In this document: piece after piece, positions 15,501 through 25,100 of the stretch
Numbering within the stretch: the first letter of the stretch is position 1
How the letters are laid out: each line of letters starts with the position of its first letter
Assembly: GCA_020637055.1 (NCBI GenBank)
Contig: JACJWR010000005.1
Coordinates: 1 to 30,349 of the forward strand
Source of the DNA: Actinomycetota bacterium
GTDB taxonomy: Bacteria; Actinomycetota; Actinomycetes; S36-B12; UBA10799
Length of the DNA stretch: 30,349 nt
Direction of reading: 5' to 3'
The notes under the pieces: model-generated
The model's database searches: none
Told to the model about the DNA's origin: nothing
What the model saw: the letters and a program-made list of their open reading frames with translations, nothing else
Made by a program: the position numbers and the translations under genes

Positions 15501-16218
15501 CGATCGTCGCGTCGTGCTTGCTGGCGGCTTCTGACGCTGCGGCAAGGTCGTCGCGCAGTTGCTTCTCGTCTTCGTCGCTGAGCACCGCGATGCCCTGAAG
15601 TTCGAGTTGCGCTGTATCGAGTTCCGCGGACTTCTGCCCCCTGAGCTCGTGCACGTGCTTGGAGATTTCGGAGTAGATCTGAGTTCCGGTGATCTCCTCC
15701 AGAATCGGGGCGCGCTCGTCGGGTGACGCGTTGAGGAAGGCCGCGAATTCACCCTGGGCCAGCATCATCGACCTCGTGAATCGGCCGAAATCCATGCCCG
15801 TCACGCGCTCCACCTCGTCGGCGGAGTCGCGCAACCTCTCGCCCAATGGCTTGCCGGTGTCCAGGTCCACCACTTCATGCTTGGCCTGCTGCAACTCCCC
15901 GGCGGGCTGGTTGCGAGCCCGATGCTGACTCCACTGGCTGCTGAAGCGACCTTGGACGGTGGTGAATTCGACCTCCGCGAAGCAGGCCCCGGACTGCCGG
16001 GACATGATCTCGTTGCCGCTCTTGTTCACCCGCTCCAGCCGCGGCGTGCGGCCGTACAGGGCCAGGCAGATGGCGTCGAGGATGGTCGTCTTGCCCGCAC
16101 CGGTCGGCCCGACGATCGCGAAGATCCCGTCGGCGGTGAAATCGGCGGCGGTCAGATCGATGTCCCACTCCCCGACCAGCGAGTTGAGGTTCTTGAACCG
16201 CACTCTGGTGATTCGCAT
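12511..16218 (-). CDS. sbcC: Exonuclease subunit SbcC (Rad50-like ATPase)
   Basis: This 1,235-residue SMC-type ATPase is split by long coiled coils. N-terminal Walker A is GPTGAGKTTILDAICLALYG (about residues 37-56). A zinc hook CPLCG lies near residue 600, in the middle of the protein as expected, between heptad-rich arms. The C-terminal half carries the ABC signature LSGGEGFIVSLALALG (about 1134) and Walker B SLFLDEGFGTLD (about 1160). The start ATG at 16218 has a clear GGGGGAG site. With SbcD it forms a complex that opens DNA hairpins and trims protein-blocked double-strand ends using ATP. The sbcD stop is nine bases upstream, so the genes are co-transcribed. Length is slightly above the E. 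coli protein. Confidence 0.97.
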   Translation of the reverse strand: MRITRVRFKNLNSLVGEWDIDLTAADFTADGIFAIVGPTGAGKTTILDAICLALYGRTPRLERVNKSGNEIMSRQSGACFAEVEFTTVQGRFSSQWSQHRARNQPAGELQQAKHEVVDLDTGKPLGERLRDSADEVERVTGMDFGRFTRSMMLAQGEFAAFLNASPDERAPILEEITGTQIYSEISKHVHELRGQKSAELDTAQLELQGIAVLSDEDEKQLRDDLAAASEAASKHDATIANLDTAITWLRRLESLTGQLDDIAAQDLALAADEANFAPSKVRLRRAKAALELDADHTALRGLRTTQRSDEEHLATSQAQVEQRQKAVEDAQAAVGQANESMRRAKQAKDEATPIILAARELDTALIEKQKPIAGTEAKLAEQRAELGALQREDSLAQQELATQQEALTTVTEELARTSGDEALVESFAGLEVRLGGLGNVRVNLQRTRGEFTDSRQSAAAASTANTQAQAVVTTMQSASDEATEVLYAARAESAEALAGRTLSELREQREQLVQRREGVDAAVVAASAARAAHEELATMAKRAVDLAAKRKQGEEEQKALADREKTCSDEVVRLEERVRLLAQIGSLEEARKDLRDGHECPLCGSLDHPYALGNVPEPSEAEDELRTAKRALDGVRGEVQRVAVELAGLVREAAEIAERQAAAESARVESLENLKDSCRQLELDVPDDAQAADALLDTLAGMRDEVVERLATTSATITSVEEIDEKINDARDAFDRAATALSEAKQTATAAAFEANRATAEVSRLEGELWLRETEYAEQFVQLAGSLADYGVQLGEADDPLDFDEVADALRTRRDTWQQREGQARELTNAVSDLTAAATHRATAIADKQSDISESEQHLSALQNDLETTRARRRELFGEKDPNEEETLLAAAVDSAQDELKNAEAAAAETRNALVHLEQRISELTSAIAQRAELLIAQEEAFAQRLADSEFDDEADYLAASMPGDERTALEALERELSERRTRLATLRNQTAQELESEQAKAITTATLDDLQPQLDAAKGAKSEADQEVGRLRQKLADNEQAKDATVGARERVAVRAREYRRWETLHKLIGSGDGKKYRNFAQGLTFEIMISHANRQLQRMTDRYLLRHDDANPLHLSVVDDYQAGEVRSTKNLSGGEGFIVSLALALGLSQMASRNVRVDSLFLDEGFGTLDEDALENALTTLGNLQQDGKMIGIISHVEALKERISAQIVVTPDGGGRSVLSGPGCRSGAGPA

Positions 16219-16227
16219 CGACTCCCC

Positions 16228-17478
16228 CTACTCTGCTCGCGGATCGGCAGCGACCAGGGAGGCCAACGCCTCCTCGTAGGTGCGCCACAGGTCGGCGTGC
16301 TGCTCTTCGGAGACCTCCTTGGCGGCCAGCAATCGGCGGAAGACCTCCGTGGGATTCAGTTCGTCCAGCACCTCGTCGGCGTCCTCGGCGGTCAACACGC
16401 GTTCGAACGAACTGGCGTCCTTGACTCGCAGCACCTCCAACTGCGTGTCCTCGACAGCCGCCTCGATGCGACCCCGGAGACCACCGACCACCTCCTTGCC
16501 GTCGTAGATCACTTCCAACCACACCGATTCGTGCTCAGCAGCGAGTTCGGCCAGTTGTGACTCGATGCTCGACCAGTCGCCCTGTAGTCGAACCAGTCGC
16601 TGGAACACCGGCACCGTCACCAACTCCAGATCAGGTCGGCGGGTGCCACCGCCGGAACCGCCTGCGGGAAAGTCCACCAGGCACACGCTCTTGGTTTGGG
16701 TCGCTTCCCCGAACCCCATCGGCAACGGCGAACCGCTGTAGCGGATCCACTCCTTGCCCGCCACCTGCTGCGGCACGTGCAGATGGCCGAGTGCCACGTA
16801 GTCGACCTCGTCGCCGAAGATGCTTGCGTGCACGTGGGCTAGCGATCCGACGTACAGGTCGCGCACCCCTTCCCCCTCGGCACCCCCGGCGGTGAACAGG
16901 TGACCCATCATCACCACCGGCACGTTGCCGTCTGGTTCCGCATCGCGGGCCGCCAGCGCGGCTTCGATGACCGCTGAGTAGTGCAGCGCGATGCCCTCCT
17001 TGAGTTTGCGCTCCTTGTCGTCCGGGTTCTCCCCCGACTCGACGGTGCGAATGTCGCGATCACGCAGGTAGGGCACGGCACCGACGATGAGTTCGATGCG
17101 CCCGTCGGTGCCGCGCAACGTGATCACCTCGTCCGCCGGCGATTCCGTGGCCGCCTGGCTGACGACGTGCACATCCAACGCCCGCAACAACTCCCGCGGT
17201 GCCCGCAGGAACGACGGCGAGTCGTGGTTGCCGGCGATGATCACCACATGCCGGCAGTCAGACGCCGCCACTCTGCTGAGGAACTTGAAGTACATCTGCA
17301 GCGCCCGGTTGCTCGGGGTGGAGGTGTCGAAGATGTCGCCCGCGATGAGCAGGGCCTCCACGCCTCGATCCTCGACCACCCCCGCAAGCCAATCGAGGAA
17401 CGCCTCGAACTCCTCGTAGCGGCGCCTGCTATAGAGGATGCGACCCAAGTGGATGTCCGAGGTGTGCAGGATGCGCAT
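16228..17478 (-). CDS. sbcD: Exonuclease subunit SbcD (Mre11-like nuclease)
   Basis: This 416-residue metallophosphoesterase nuclease starts MRILHTSDIHLGRIL (motif I DxH), followed by LLIAGDIFDTSTPS (GDxxD), VVIIAGNHDSP (GNHD) and, further on, VVMMGHLFTAGG and VDYVALGHLHVPQ (GH and GHxH). All metal ligands of the Mre11/SbcD family are present. The ATG at 17478 is chosen over a longer frame because the conserved MRILHTSD begins there and GGGGAGGA stands eight bases before it. It is the first gene of the sbcD-sbcC operon and divergent from the vWA-addB-addA operon across a 248-base spacer. Confidence 0.97.
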   Translation of the reverse strand: MRILHTSDIHLGRILYSRRRYEEFEAFLDWLAGVVEDRGVEALLIAGDIFDTSTPSNRALQMYFKFLSRVAASDCRHVVIIAGNHDSPSFLRAPRELLRALDVHVVSQAATESPADEVITLRGTDGRIELIVGAVPYLRDRDIRTVESGENPDDKERKLKEGIALHYSAVIEAALAARDAEPDGNVPVVMMGHLFTAGGAEGEGVRDLYVGSLAHVHASIFGDEVDYVALGHLHVPQQVAGKEWIRYSGSPLPMGFGEATQTKSVCLVDFPAGGSGGGTRRPDLELVTVPVFQRLVRLQGDWSSIESQLAELAAEHESVWLEVIYDGKEVVGGLRGRIEAAVEDTQLEVLRVKDASSFERVLTAEDADEVLDELNPTEVFRRLLAAKEVSEEQHADLWRTYEEALASLVAADPRAE

Positions 17479-17726
17479 CGCCGATGTCCTCCCCTTGCGC
17501 TTCGGTCGCCGAGCGCTTCGAACCCGGCGTGGTGCCATTCTGCCCGGTAGGGGGGACAGAGACGGGGCAAGGACTTTGCGGGAGGTCCGCTCGGTTCGTT
17601 TGTGGGGCTCCCTTGGGCCACCTCGTGACGTCGGAATCCCCTACGTGTCGGACCCGGGTTGCACACTGATCCCCACACGCCGCTTTTCCATTCCGGGGGG
17701 CGCGGCCACACATGCGGGAGGGAACC
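17479..17726. promoter_or_regulatory. Divergent spacer of sbcDC and vWA-addBA operons
   Basis: These 248 bases separate two divergent DNA-repair-type operons and must hold both promoters. I see the two ribosome sites at its ends (GGGGAGGA for sbcD, GGGAGGGAACC for the vWA gene) but no convincing -35/-10 pair and no LexA-like palindrome. No small open frame with typical codon bias is evident. Repression or damage induction cannot be read from it. Confidence 0.35.
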
Positions 17727-19079
17727 ATGCATCTCAACACCCACCTCGATTTTGATCTCGTCGCGCTGGAAACCGACGACGAAATCACCGTGATGATCGA
17801 TCTGGAAGCTCCTTCCGGTGCCGCCAAGGATTCCGAGCGGCCGGCCCACACCACGGTGGTGGTGCTCGATCGTTCGGGATCCATGCATGGTGATCGTCTC
17901 GAGGCCGCCAAACGGGGCCTGATCGAACTCGTTGCCCGCCTCGACGACCGCGACCAGTTCGGAGTGGTCGTTTTCGACAGCCAGGCAGCGGTCGCCGTCC
18001 CCGCCGACACGGTAGGCACGCATGGCCGTGAGCAGCTGCGCCGACGGATCGCGGCCATCGACGTCGGCGGCAGCACGGACCTCTCTTCGGGCTATCTGCG
18101 CGGTCTGCAGGAGGCAAAGCGAGTGGCCGGGCCGACCGGCGCCACGATCGTGCTGCTCTCCGACGGCCATGCGAACTCCGGGGAGACCGACCCTGCGCGC
18201 CTGCGCGCGCTCGCACGGAACCACGCCGACCAGCGGATCACCACTTCAACGATCGGCATCGGGACCGGCTATGACGAGGCCATCCTCGCCGAGGTCGCCA
18301 CCGGCGGGTCGGGCAACCACTCGTTCGCGCGAGGGCCCGACGAGGCTGCCGCAGCAGTCGCCGCCGAAGTGGACGGGCTGTTGGGCAAGACCGTTCAGGC
18401 GGCGAGCCTTCTCATCGCGCCGACCGCAGAGGTGTCGACCATCGGCGTGCTCAACGACCTTCCGGCCACGGCCACCGCCGACGGTGTGATCATCGAACTC
18501 GGTGACTTCTACGGCGGCGAGCAGCGCCGAGTTGTGTTCAACCTGGGGGTCCCGGCCATGGCTGCGCTGGGTCTGGCGCAGGTGGCCGAGGTCACTCTTA
18601 CTTTCGTCGCGCTGCCCGATCTGGCGGAGCACACGGTGACGGTCCCGATCGCAGTCAACGTGGTACCTGGCGACGTCGCAGCGGGCCGAATCGCCGCCCC
18701 GGAGGTGACGCAAGAGAAACTGTTGCTGGCCGCGCAGCGCAGCAAGCGGGAGGCGGAGCAGGCCTTGCGCCGCGGCGATCGCGACGCCGCCCGCCGGGCG
18801 CTCAGCGACGCACGATCGAGTCTGTCCGATGCCGGCCTCGGAGCCAGCGAGGCTCTGGCCACCGAGGCTCGGTGGATCGACCGGACCATCGGCTTCATGG
18901 ACGATGAAGTGGATCTCGCGGGGAGCCCGCTCGCCGGTGCACCGCCAACGTCGGACAGTGACTATCTGAGCCACCGTCTCGCGGCCGACCGGACCCAGAA
19001 GTCCCGGGGCTATCGCACCCGGACCCAAGGCGGAGAGGTCGGCGAGGTGACAGACTCAGACACCGACTATCTCGAGTGA
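17727..19079 (+). CDS. Cytosolic von Willebrand factor A protein coupled to AddAB-like genes
   Basis: This 450-residue protein lacks a signal peptide or membrane segment. The vWA domain is near the N-terminus: MIDAS motif VVLDRSGSMHG (about residues 45-55), GGSTDLSSGYLRG with the MIDAS Thr, and IVLLSDGHANSGE (about 142-154) with the last metal ligand. A beta-rich middle region follows, then a helical stretch KLLLAAQRSKREAEQALRRGD (about 330-380) and an acidic tail ending DSDTDYLE. The ATG at 17727 has GGAGGGAACC in front. The stop codon overlaps a GTG of the next frame, so it is the first gene of an operon with the AddB-like and AddA-like proteins. It may act as a Mg2+-dependent protein scaffold or chaperone for that complex; this is inference from context. 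Confidence 0.9.
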   Translation: MHLNTHLDFDLVALETDDEITVMIDLEAPSGAAKDSERPAHTTVVVLDRSGSMHGDRLEAAKRGLIELVARLDDRDQFGVVVFDSQAAVAVPADTVGTHGREQLRRRIAAIDVGGSTDLSSGYLRGLQEAKRVAGPTGATIVLLSDGHANSGETDPARLRALARNHADQRITTSTIGIGTGYDEAILAEVATGGSGNHSFARGPDEAAAAVAAEVDGLLGKTVQAASLLIAPTAEVSTIGVLNDLPATATADGVIIELGDFYGGEQRRVVFNLGVPAMAALGLAQVAEVTLTFVALPDLAEHTVTVPIAVNVVPGDVAAGRIAAPEVTQEKLLLAAQRSKREAEQALRRGDRDAARRALSDARSSLSDAGLGASEALATEARWIDRTIGFMDDEVDLAGSPLAGAPPTSDSDYLSHRLAADRTQKSRGYRTRTQGGEVGEVTDSDTDYLE

Positions 19080-19102
19080 GGCCAATCGAGGGAGGGGCAT
19101 TC

Positions 19103-22100
19103 GTGGAGGAACGTGCCACGGGCAGCTGGGAAGTGGTCGAAATCCCGAACGCGGCCGCCTTGCAGGACGCAGTCGGCGCCAGGATCGCGGACATCCGCGC
19201 CAGCGACCCGTTGGCACGGGTCACCCTGCTAGTCGACAACTCGTCGATCGGCGGCCTGCTTCGCCGCCAACTGATCGCCTCAGGCCGCTGCGGACCCGGC
19301 ATCACCGATCTGCAACTACTCACCCCGTTGGAGTTCGTGTCGCAACTGGCCCAACGGTGCGGGGTGCCGGGTCCTGACGTGACGGGCTCTCTGGTGCCAA
19401 CCGCAGTCGTGCAGTCGGTACTCAACAGTGACCCGGGGGAATTCGCAGCAGTCAAGGATCACGAGTCCACAACGCTTCGACTGTCGACGCTGCTGTCGCA
19501 GACGAGGTGGTGCGCCGTCGACGACACAGCCATCACCGAGGTCCGCGACGTCTCCGGTGCCACCGCCGCGGCGGTCGTGGGATTCCTGGAACGCTGCAGA
19601 GTCAAGCTCCGGTCGATCCCGGACCACAGTCCAGTCTGGGACGTCGTCGACTCCGTGCGTACCGCCCTGAACGCGTACCCGCACCTGCGGGCGGCGGCCG
19701 CCGCCTGGCTCGGCCCGCTCGTCATCACAGCCCAACAGGTGCCCAACCCGGTACGCGAACTCTTGGCGATCCTGCCCGTGGATGCTCGGTCGGTGGAATT
19801 CAGCCTGGATCCGCGCCGGGACCCCGTTCCAGACGGCGTGCTGGACTGCCCGGATCCGGGCACCGAGGCGACCCTCGCCATACGCGACGCGGCTCGGGCC
19901 ATCGATGCCGGCGTGCCACCCGAGCAAGTCGCCATCGCCTACCCAACCAACGGCCCGTACGCCCGCCTGGTCGCCGCCGAACTGGAGTCTGCAGGCATCG
20001 CCTGGCACGGGTCGGCTCACGTTTCGCTGTCCGCAACCACTCCGGCACGGGCGGTGAAAGTGCTGCTGGACATGGCGCAGCGAGCTGCCGACGCCGACTA
20101 CCCCATCACCCGCCCACTGCTGATGCAGTGGCTCGGCACCGGCAGCATTCGGCTGGGTGGGGGTCAGGTTCGCACCAAGGAGCTTCGGCGATTCGTCCGC
20201 TCCGAATCCCTCCACGGCTCCGCTGCGACCTGGCCTGACGTACTGCACCGTAGGGCCGCGGAACTCAAGGATGACGGCACCCCAACCCGCGCGGCAGAGT
20301 CGGCTCGGCAGTTGCTGGGAGTCCTGTCCGCGCTGGAGGAGAGTGTGCGCGGCATCGCCGCCGGGCCTACCTATGGCGACCTCGCCCGCGCCACCTGGGA
20401 AGCACTCGAATCCTTCCACCTGAGGGGTCGCAGTTGGGCCGCGGACGACTCCGAGCGGCTAGCGGTGGATCATCTGCGTTCCCTACTCACCGAGCGGATC
20501 ACGGCACTCGATGACCTGAATCCTGCCCCGCCGACACCGGCTGTGCTCGCCCGACTCGTAGACGACGACTTGGGTAAACAGCGCACCTGGCGGGGACACA
20601 TGGGAACGGGTGTCTACGCAGGTCCCATCGCGGAGACCATCGGACTGCACTTCACCCACGTCATCGTGGTCGGTGCCGCCGAGGGGCTGCTGCCACCTGC
20701 CGCGCATGAAGATGCGCTGCTCCCGGATTCCGCCCGGCGGCGACTGCGGCGGATTCCGGACGATCTGGCCGTGTCCACCGACGTGATCGACCGCACCGCC
20801 GTCGCGTATCGAAGCCTCGTCGGAGCGGCTCACAGTTCGCTTGTGACCCGACCGCGAGGAGCGCTGCCGACCGGGGCGACCCGGACACCGAGCCGCTTCC
20901 TGCCCACCGAATCTGGGGCCTCATCCAATATCCGCGTGATGTCGCGCCGGGCAACCTTCGGCGACACCCGCGGTCTGCCCCAGAGCGGAACATCGGCCAC
21001 CCCGGCGCACTGGCCCCTACCGGCAAGCGACAGCGATCTCGCCGTGGCGGGTCTGCTGCGCAACCCTGAGGAGGCCGACGAGGAACTTGCCCGGCTCGCG
21101 GCCTGCGAGCGCTCGGCGCTCTACGCTTCCTTCGACAACCATCACGGCAACCTCTCCTCCGACGGCGCGTCGCCCACGTGGGACATCACCGATAGGCCAC
21201 TCTCGGCGACGGCGATCGAAGAGTTCCTGCACTGCCCACACAAGTTCTTCGTACACCGGGTGCTCAAATTCGACACTGAGGAGCCGTCCGACGACGTCGA
21301 CGTGATCGAACCGCGGCACCTCGGGACGGTGATCCATACGGCCTTGGAGCGGTTGTTCACCGCCGCCAAGGAGGAGGGATGGCTGCCCGGAGCCGGCGAA
21401 CCGTGGCCGGCCCAGGCGGCCGAACGACTGGGCGCGCTGTTCGCAGCAGAAGCCGACGCCGTCCGAGCCACCGGCCGCACAGGGTGGGAGCCGTCCTGGC
21501 GGGCATCGGCCGAGCTGATCGCCGGCACGCTGCCCGACTTCTTGGACTTCGACACAGCTGAATTGCGCGCTGATCCGGGGCTTCGCCCAGTGGCTGCGGA
21601 ACTCAGCTTCGGTCGTGACGGCGGATCCGACGTCGGACTCACCCTCACGTCAGGCACAACTGTCCTCCTCAGCGGGGCGATCGACCGGCTCGACGAGTCC
21701 GCTGACGGCCTGACCCTCGGTGTTCTTGACTACAAGACCGGAAGCAGCAACCGACTCGCCAAGGCCTTGCGCGAGGACGAACGGGAAAAGGTCCAGGACT
21801 TGGTCTACGACGTCGCGGCTCGCCAGTTGCACCCCGATGCCACCCAGGTGGTGGTGCGATTCGCCTTCCTACCCAACGACGGATCCCCGGAGGCGGTGCA
21901 CGCGCCCGCCCTCGACGATCGCACTGCGGTACTGGCCGAGATCCTGGATCGAATGGAAAGAGCGGGCCTCACCGGAGACTTCCCGCCATTCCCTCGTGGC
22001 AGCAGGGACTTCTGCCCCGTGTGCATCCGCCTCGGGCGACGCGCCATGCGGGCAGCGCGCGACCGCGAATCGCGCGCTGCCGTGGAGAGCATCGAAGGCG

Positions 22101-22135
22101 ACCGCCCAGGCCACCGGACGGGGGCCGATCGATGA
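19103..22135 (+). CDS. AddB-like PD-(D/E)XK nuclease with degenerate helicase region
   Basis: This protein of about 1,010 residues has a long N-terminal region resembling an inactivated UvrD-type helicase: it has no Walker A motif, but THVIVVGAAEGLLPP with DALLPDSARRRL corresponds to a conserved late motif of AddB/RecC-like subunits. The C-terminal RecB-family nuclease has LSATAIEEFLHCPHKFF, HLGTVIHTALERLF (about 740), GAIDRLDE and GVLDYKTG (about 875). The GTG at 19103 is chosen for GGGAGGGG at 19090-19097; a GTG at 19076 overlapping the upstream stop is the alternative. In AddB four cysteines hold a 4Fe-4S cluster; here FLHC and DFCPVC supply three, and the fourth position is Arg. The stop overlaps the next ATG by four bases. 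It should act with the AddA-like protein in double-strand-end resection. Confidence 0.85.
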   Translation: MEERATGSWEVVEIPNAAALQDAVGARIADIRASDPLARVTLLVDNSSIGGLLRRQLIASGRCGPGITDLQLLTPLEFVSQLAQRCGVPGPDVTGSLVPTAVVQSVLNSDPGEFAAVKDHESTTLRLSTLLSQTRWCAVDDTAITEVRDVSGATAAAVVGFLERCRVKLRSIPDHSPVWDVVDSVRTALNAYPHLRAAAAAWLGPLVITAQQVPNPVRELLAILPVDARSVEFSLDPRRDPVPDGVLDCPDPGTEATLAIRDAARAIDAGVPPEQVAIAYPTNGPYARLVAAELESAGIAWHGSAHVSLSATTPARAVKVLLDMAQRAADADYPITRPLLMQWLGTGSIRLGGGQVRTKELRRFVRSESLHGSAATWPDVLHRRAAELKDDGTPTRAAESARQLLGVLSALEESVRGIAAGPTYGDLARATWEALESFHLRGRSWAADDSERLAVDHLRSLLTERITALDDLNPAPPTPAVLARLVDDDLGKQRTWRGHMGTGVYAGPIAETIGLHFTHVIVVGAAEGLLPPAAHEDALLPDSARRRLRRIPDDLAVSTDVIDRTAVAYRSLVGAAHSSLVTRPRGALPTGATRTPSRFLPTESGASSNIRVMSRRATFGDTRGLPQSGTSATPAHWPLPASDSDLAVAGLLRNPEEADEELARLAACERSALYASFDNHHGNLSSDGASPTWDITDRPLSATAIEEFLHCPHKFFVHRVLKFDTEEPSDDVDVIEPRHLGTVIHTALERLFTAAKEEGWLPGAGEPWPAQAAERLGALFAAEADAVRATGRTGWEPSWRASAELIAGTLPDFLDFDTAELRADPGLRPVAAELSFGRDGGSDVGLTLTSGTTVLLSGAIDRLDESADGLTLGVLDYKTGSSNRLAKALREDEREKVQDLVYDVAARQLHPDATQVVVRFAFLPNDGSPEAVHAPALDDRTAVLAEILDRMERAGLTGDFPPFPRGSRDFCPVCIRLGRRAMRAARDRESRAAVESIEGDRPGHRTGADR

Positions 22136-25100
22136 ACCCGCGGATGCCCGCCGACCAGCCCCAGCGCGACCGGATCAAGGACGATCTGACGAACTCGATG
22201 TTCGTCGAGGCGGGTGCTGGCACCGGCAAGACCAGTTCATTGGTGGATCGCATCGTCGCCATGCTGCGCGGCCGACCCGGCACGCCGCCGGTCCCGATCC
22301 GCAACATCGCCGCCATCACCTTCACCGAGAAGGCCGGTGGCGAACTGCGTTCCCGAATTCACAGCGAACTGACGAAAGTGGTCAATTCGAAAGATCCGGA
22401 ACTGACCGAGCGGCTCACGCCTGAACTGCGTGCGGTGGATACCGCCGAGATCGGCACCATCCACTCCTTCTGCCTGTCGATTCTGCGCGAGCATTGCCTG
22501 GCGGCCGGGCTGCCGATCGGCTTCACCGTCGCAGACGAGGCGGAAAGCGCCGAAGGGAAGCGGACCCGTTGGCGGGCGGTGCACGACGCGTGCGAGCGCG
22601 ACCTCTCCCCCGCAGCCCGGGGAACCTTGGCCGAGGCCGGGATCCGGCTGATCGATCTGCGCAAGCTGGTCGAGACGCTCGACACCCGCCGCAGCCAACT
22701 CGCGGCCGTACAGGTGGACTGGGAGTTTCGCGTCGACGTCCGCGAGCTGCTGGCCACGGTGGCCGGGGACTTCGCTGCGTGGATCGCGGGAAGGCTGGCC
22801 GCCTGCACGAATCCGGACGACAAACTCGCCATCCATCTGCGCGACAACGCCAGGCGCCTCGCCCGGCGCCTCTCCGACGTGGCGGCCATGCCCGAGGAGT
22901 CCGGAGCCACCGCCGCCCTCGGGATGCTGCGCCACTGGACGGCAGCGCGTGGTGCGCAAGACCCGTCCGTCTGGGAGAAGGTGTTCAAGCCTGGCAATGT
23001 GGGCGCCGGCAAGGCTTGGGAGCCGACCGGCCCCAAGCCGGTCCGGGACGCACTCAAGGATTTCCAACCGCGCATCGTCACCGCGCTGCGCACCCCGGTG
23101 GAGAACGCGATCCGGGAGGCCCTGCGGATCGCCGACGGTGAGCTGCAGCACCAGGCCGCCGCACGGCGCCGCTCCGGCCTGCTCGAATACGACGACCTGC
23201 TGGTGGAGGTTCGCGACCTGATCCTGCGCGACGCCGATGTGCGGCGTTCGCTGCACGAGCGCTACCGGGTCGTGCTCGTCGACGAGTTCCAGGACACCGA
23301 CCCGGTGCAGTGGGAGATCGTCCGCCTGATCACCAGCGACCCCGCCGACCCGAACGGAGAGCCGCTGCCGGGACGCCTCGTTGTGGTGGGCGACCCGAAG
23401 CAGGCCATCTACTCGTTCCGCGGGGCCGACATCACCACCTATCTCGAAGCCCGCACCAGGTTCGACGGCTCGGTCGAAGGCACGACTGCAAGGTTCGGGT
23501 CGACGACACCGACCAACTCTGCCGAAGGCCCCACCGAGGTGGGCGAAAGAGTGGAGCTGTCGGTCAACTTCCGCACGGTGCGACCGGTGATCGACTGGAT
23601 CAACGCCGTATTCACCGACGCGATGTCCACGGATCCAGACGACCCGCGCAGCCCGTTCCAGGCCCCCTACGTTTCGCTGATTCCCCACCATGCACCCCCG
23701 ACAGACGCGTCCACCGGGCCAGCCGTTGTGGTGCTCACCAGTCCCGCCGCACCCGCTGACTCGGCGGCGGAGCCCGGACCGCAGTCGGCGGCCGTTTCGG
23801 CGGAGCCGACGCTGCAGCCGCCTGACACTCGGCTACCGGCAGGAATCTCAGATGCGGAGCGGGAGTCGACCTTGGTGGCCGACACGATCCGGCGGGCCGT
23901 CGCAGACGGCTGGCGGATCACCGAACCCGCCGCTGATCGCAGCCGCGCCTACACGGGCAACGCCTCTTTCCGAGACGTGGCGATCCTGTTGCCCACCCGC
24001 ACCAGCCTGGACACGCTGCTCACCGGCCTCGACGATGCCGGGGTGCCCTACCGGTCGGGGGATGCGTCGCTGGTGTACGAGCGGCCGATGGTGGCCGGGA
24101 TGATCGCCGCGGTCGGCGCCATCGCCGACTCCGGAGCAGAACTCGACATCTGGCAGGCGCTGAAGAGCCCGCTGTTCGGGTGCTCCGACGACGACTTGCT
24201 CGCCCACCGGAACTCCGGCGGACGCTGGCGGCTGGGGAGTCGCGCAGATGCCACGCCGACGGATCGGGTGGCCGCAGCGCTGCGCCTGCTCGCCACCATC
24301 CGCGACGCACGACCGAGCCCCGCGCCCTCGGATGTGCTGGGTGCGCTGGCGGAGCAGTGTCGAGTCTTCGAGACCCTCACCATCTCTCCGCGCGGTGACT
24401 TCGACGCCGACTGCGTGCGAATGGTCATCGACCACGCCGCGGAATGGGAATCCAACGGGGGCGCCGGGTTGGAGGCATATCTGGCGTGGGTCGATGCGGT
24501 GCAGGGAGACTCCTCGCGGGTCCGTCTTCCCGAACCCGACGATCGCGGCGACGATGCGGTGCAGATCATGACCATCCACGCCGCCAAGGGCCTCGAATTC
24601 CCGATCGTCGTGCTGTCCGGAATGACATCCCAGCGCATGAGCACGGTGCCCGACGTCGGCATCGACAGTGACCGTCATCTTCAGTTCCGCGCAAAGGGCT
24701 TGGCCGCCCCGGTTGGGCTTGGCCCGTCCGAAAGCGCCGGCTACACGGCGTGGAAAGCCGACGACTACCAACCGCGCCAGGACGCCGAGTTGCTCCGGTT
24801 GCTCTACGTCGCGTGTACCCGCGCGCGCGACCACCTCGTCGTCTCGCTCGTGGGTGACCCGGCGGGCACACGAGACACCCGAGCGCGAGCCTTGCGCGAC
24901 GCCGCCTTGGCCCACTCCCCGGACGCGACCGTGGTCTCAGAGCCGACGATGCCGGCCGCCGGAGTGCCCGACGGCCGATTGGATGCGCTGCCCGGCCAGG
25001 CGCCGCCACCGCTGCCGCATGACTGGGCCGCGCGCGTGGCCGCAGTCCGCTTGCGTTCGGCGCTGCCGTCGGTGGCCTCCCCCAGTTCCAGCAGCGTCAC

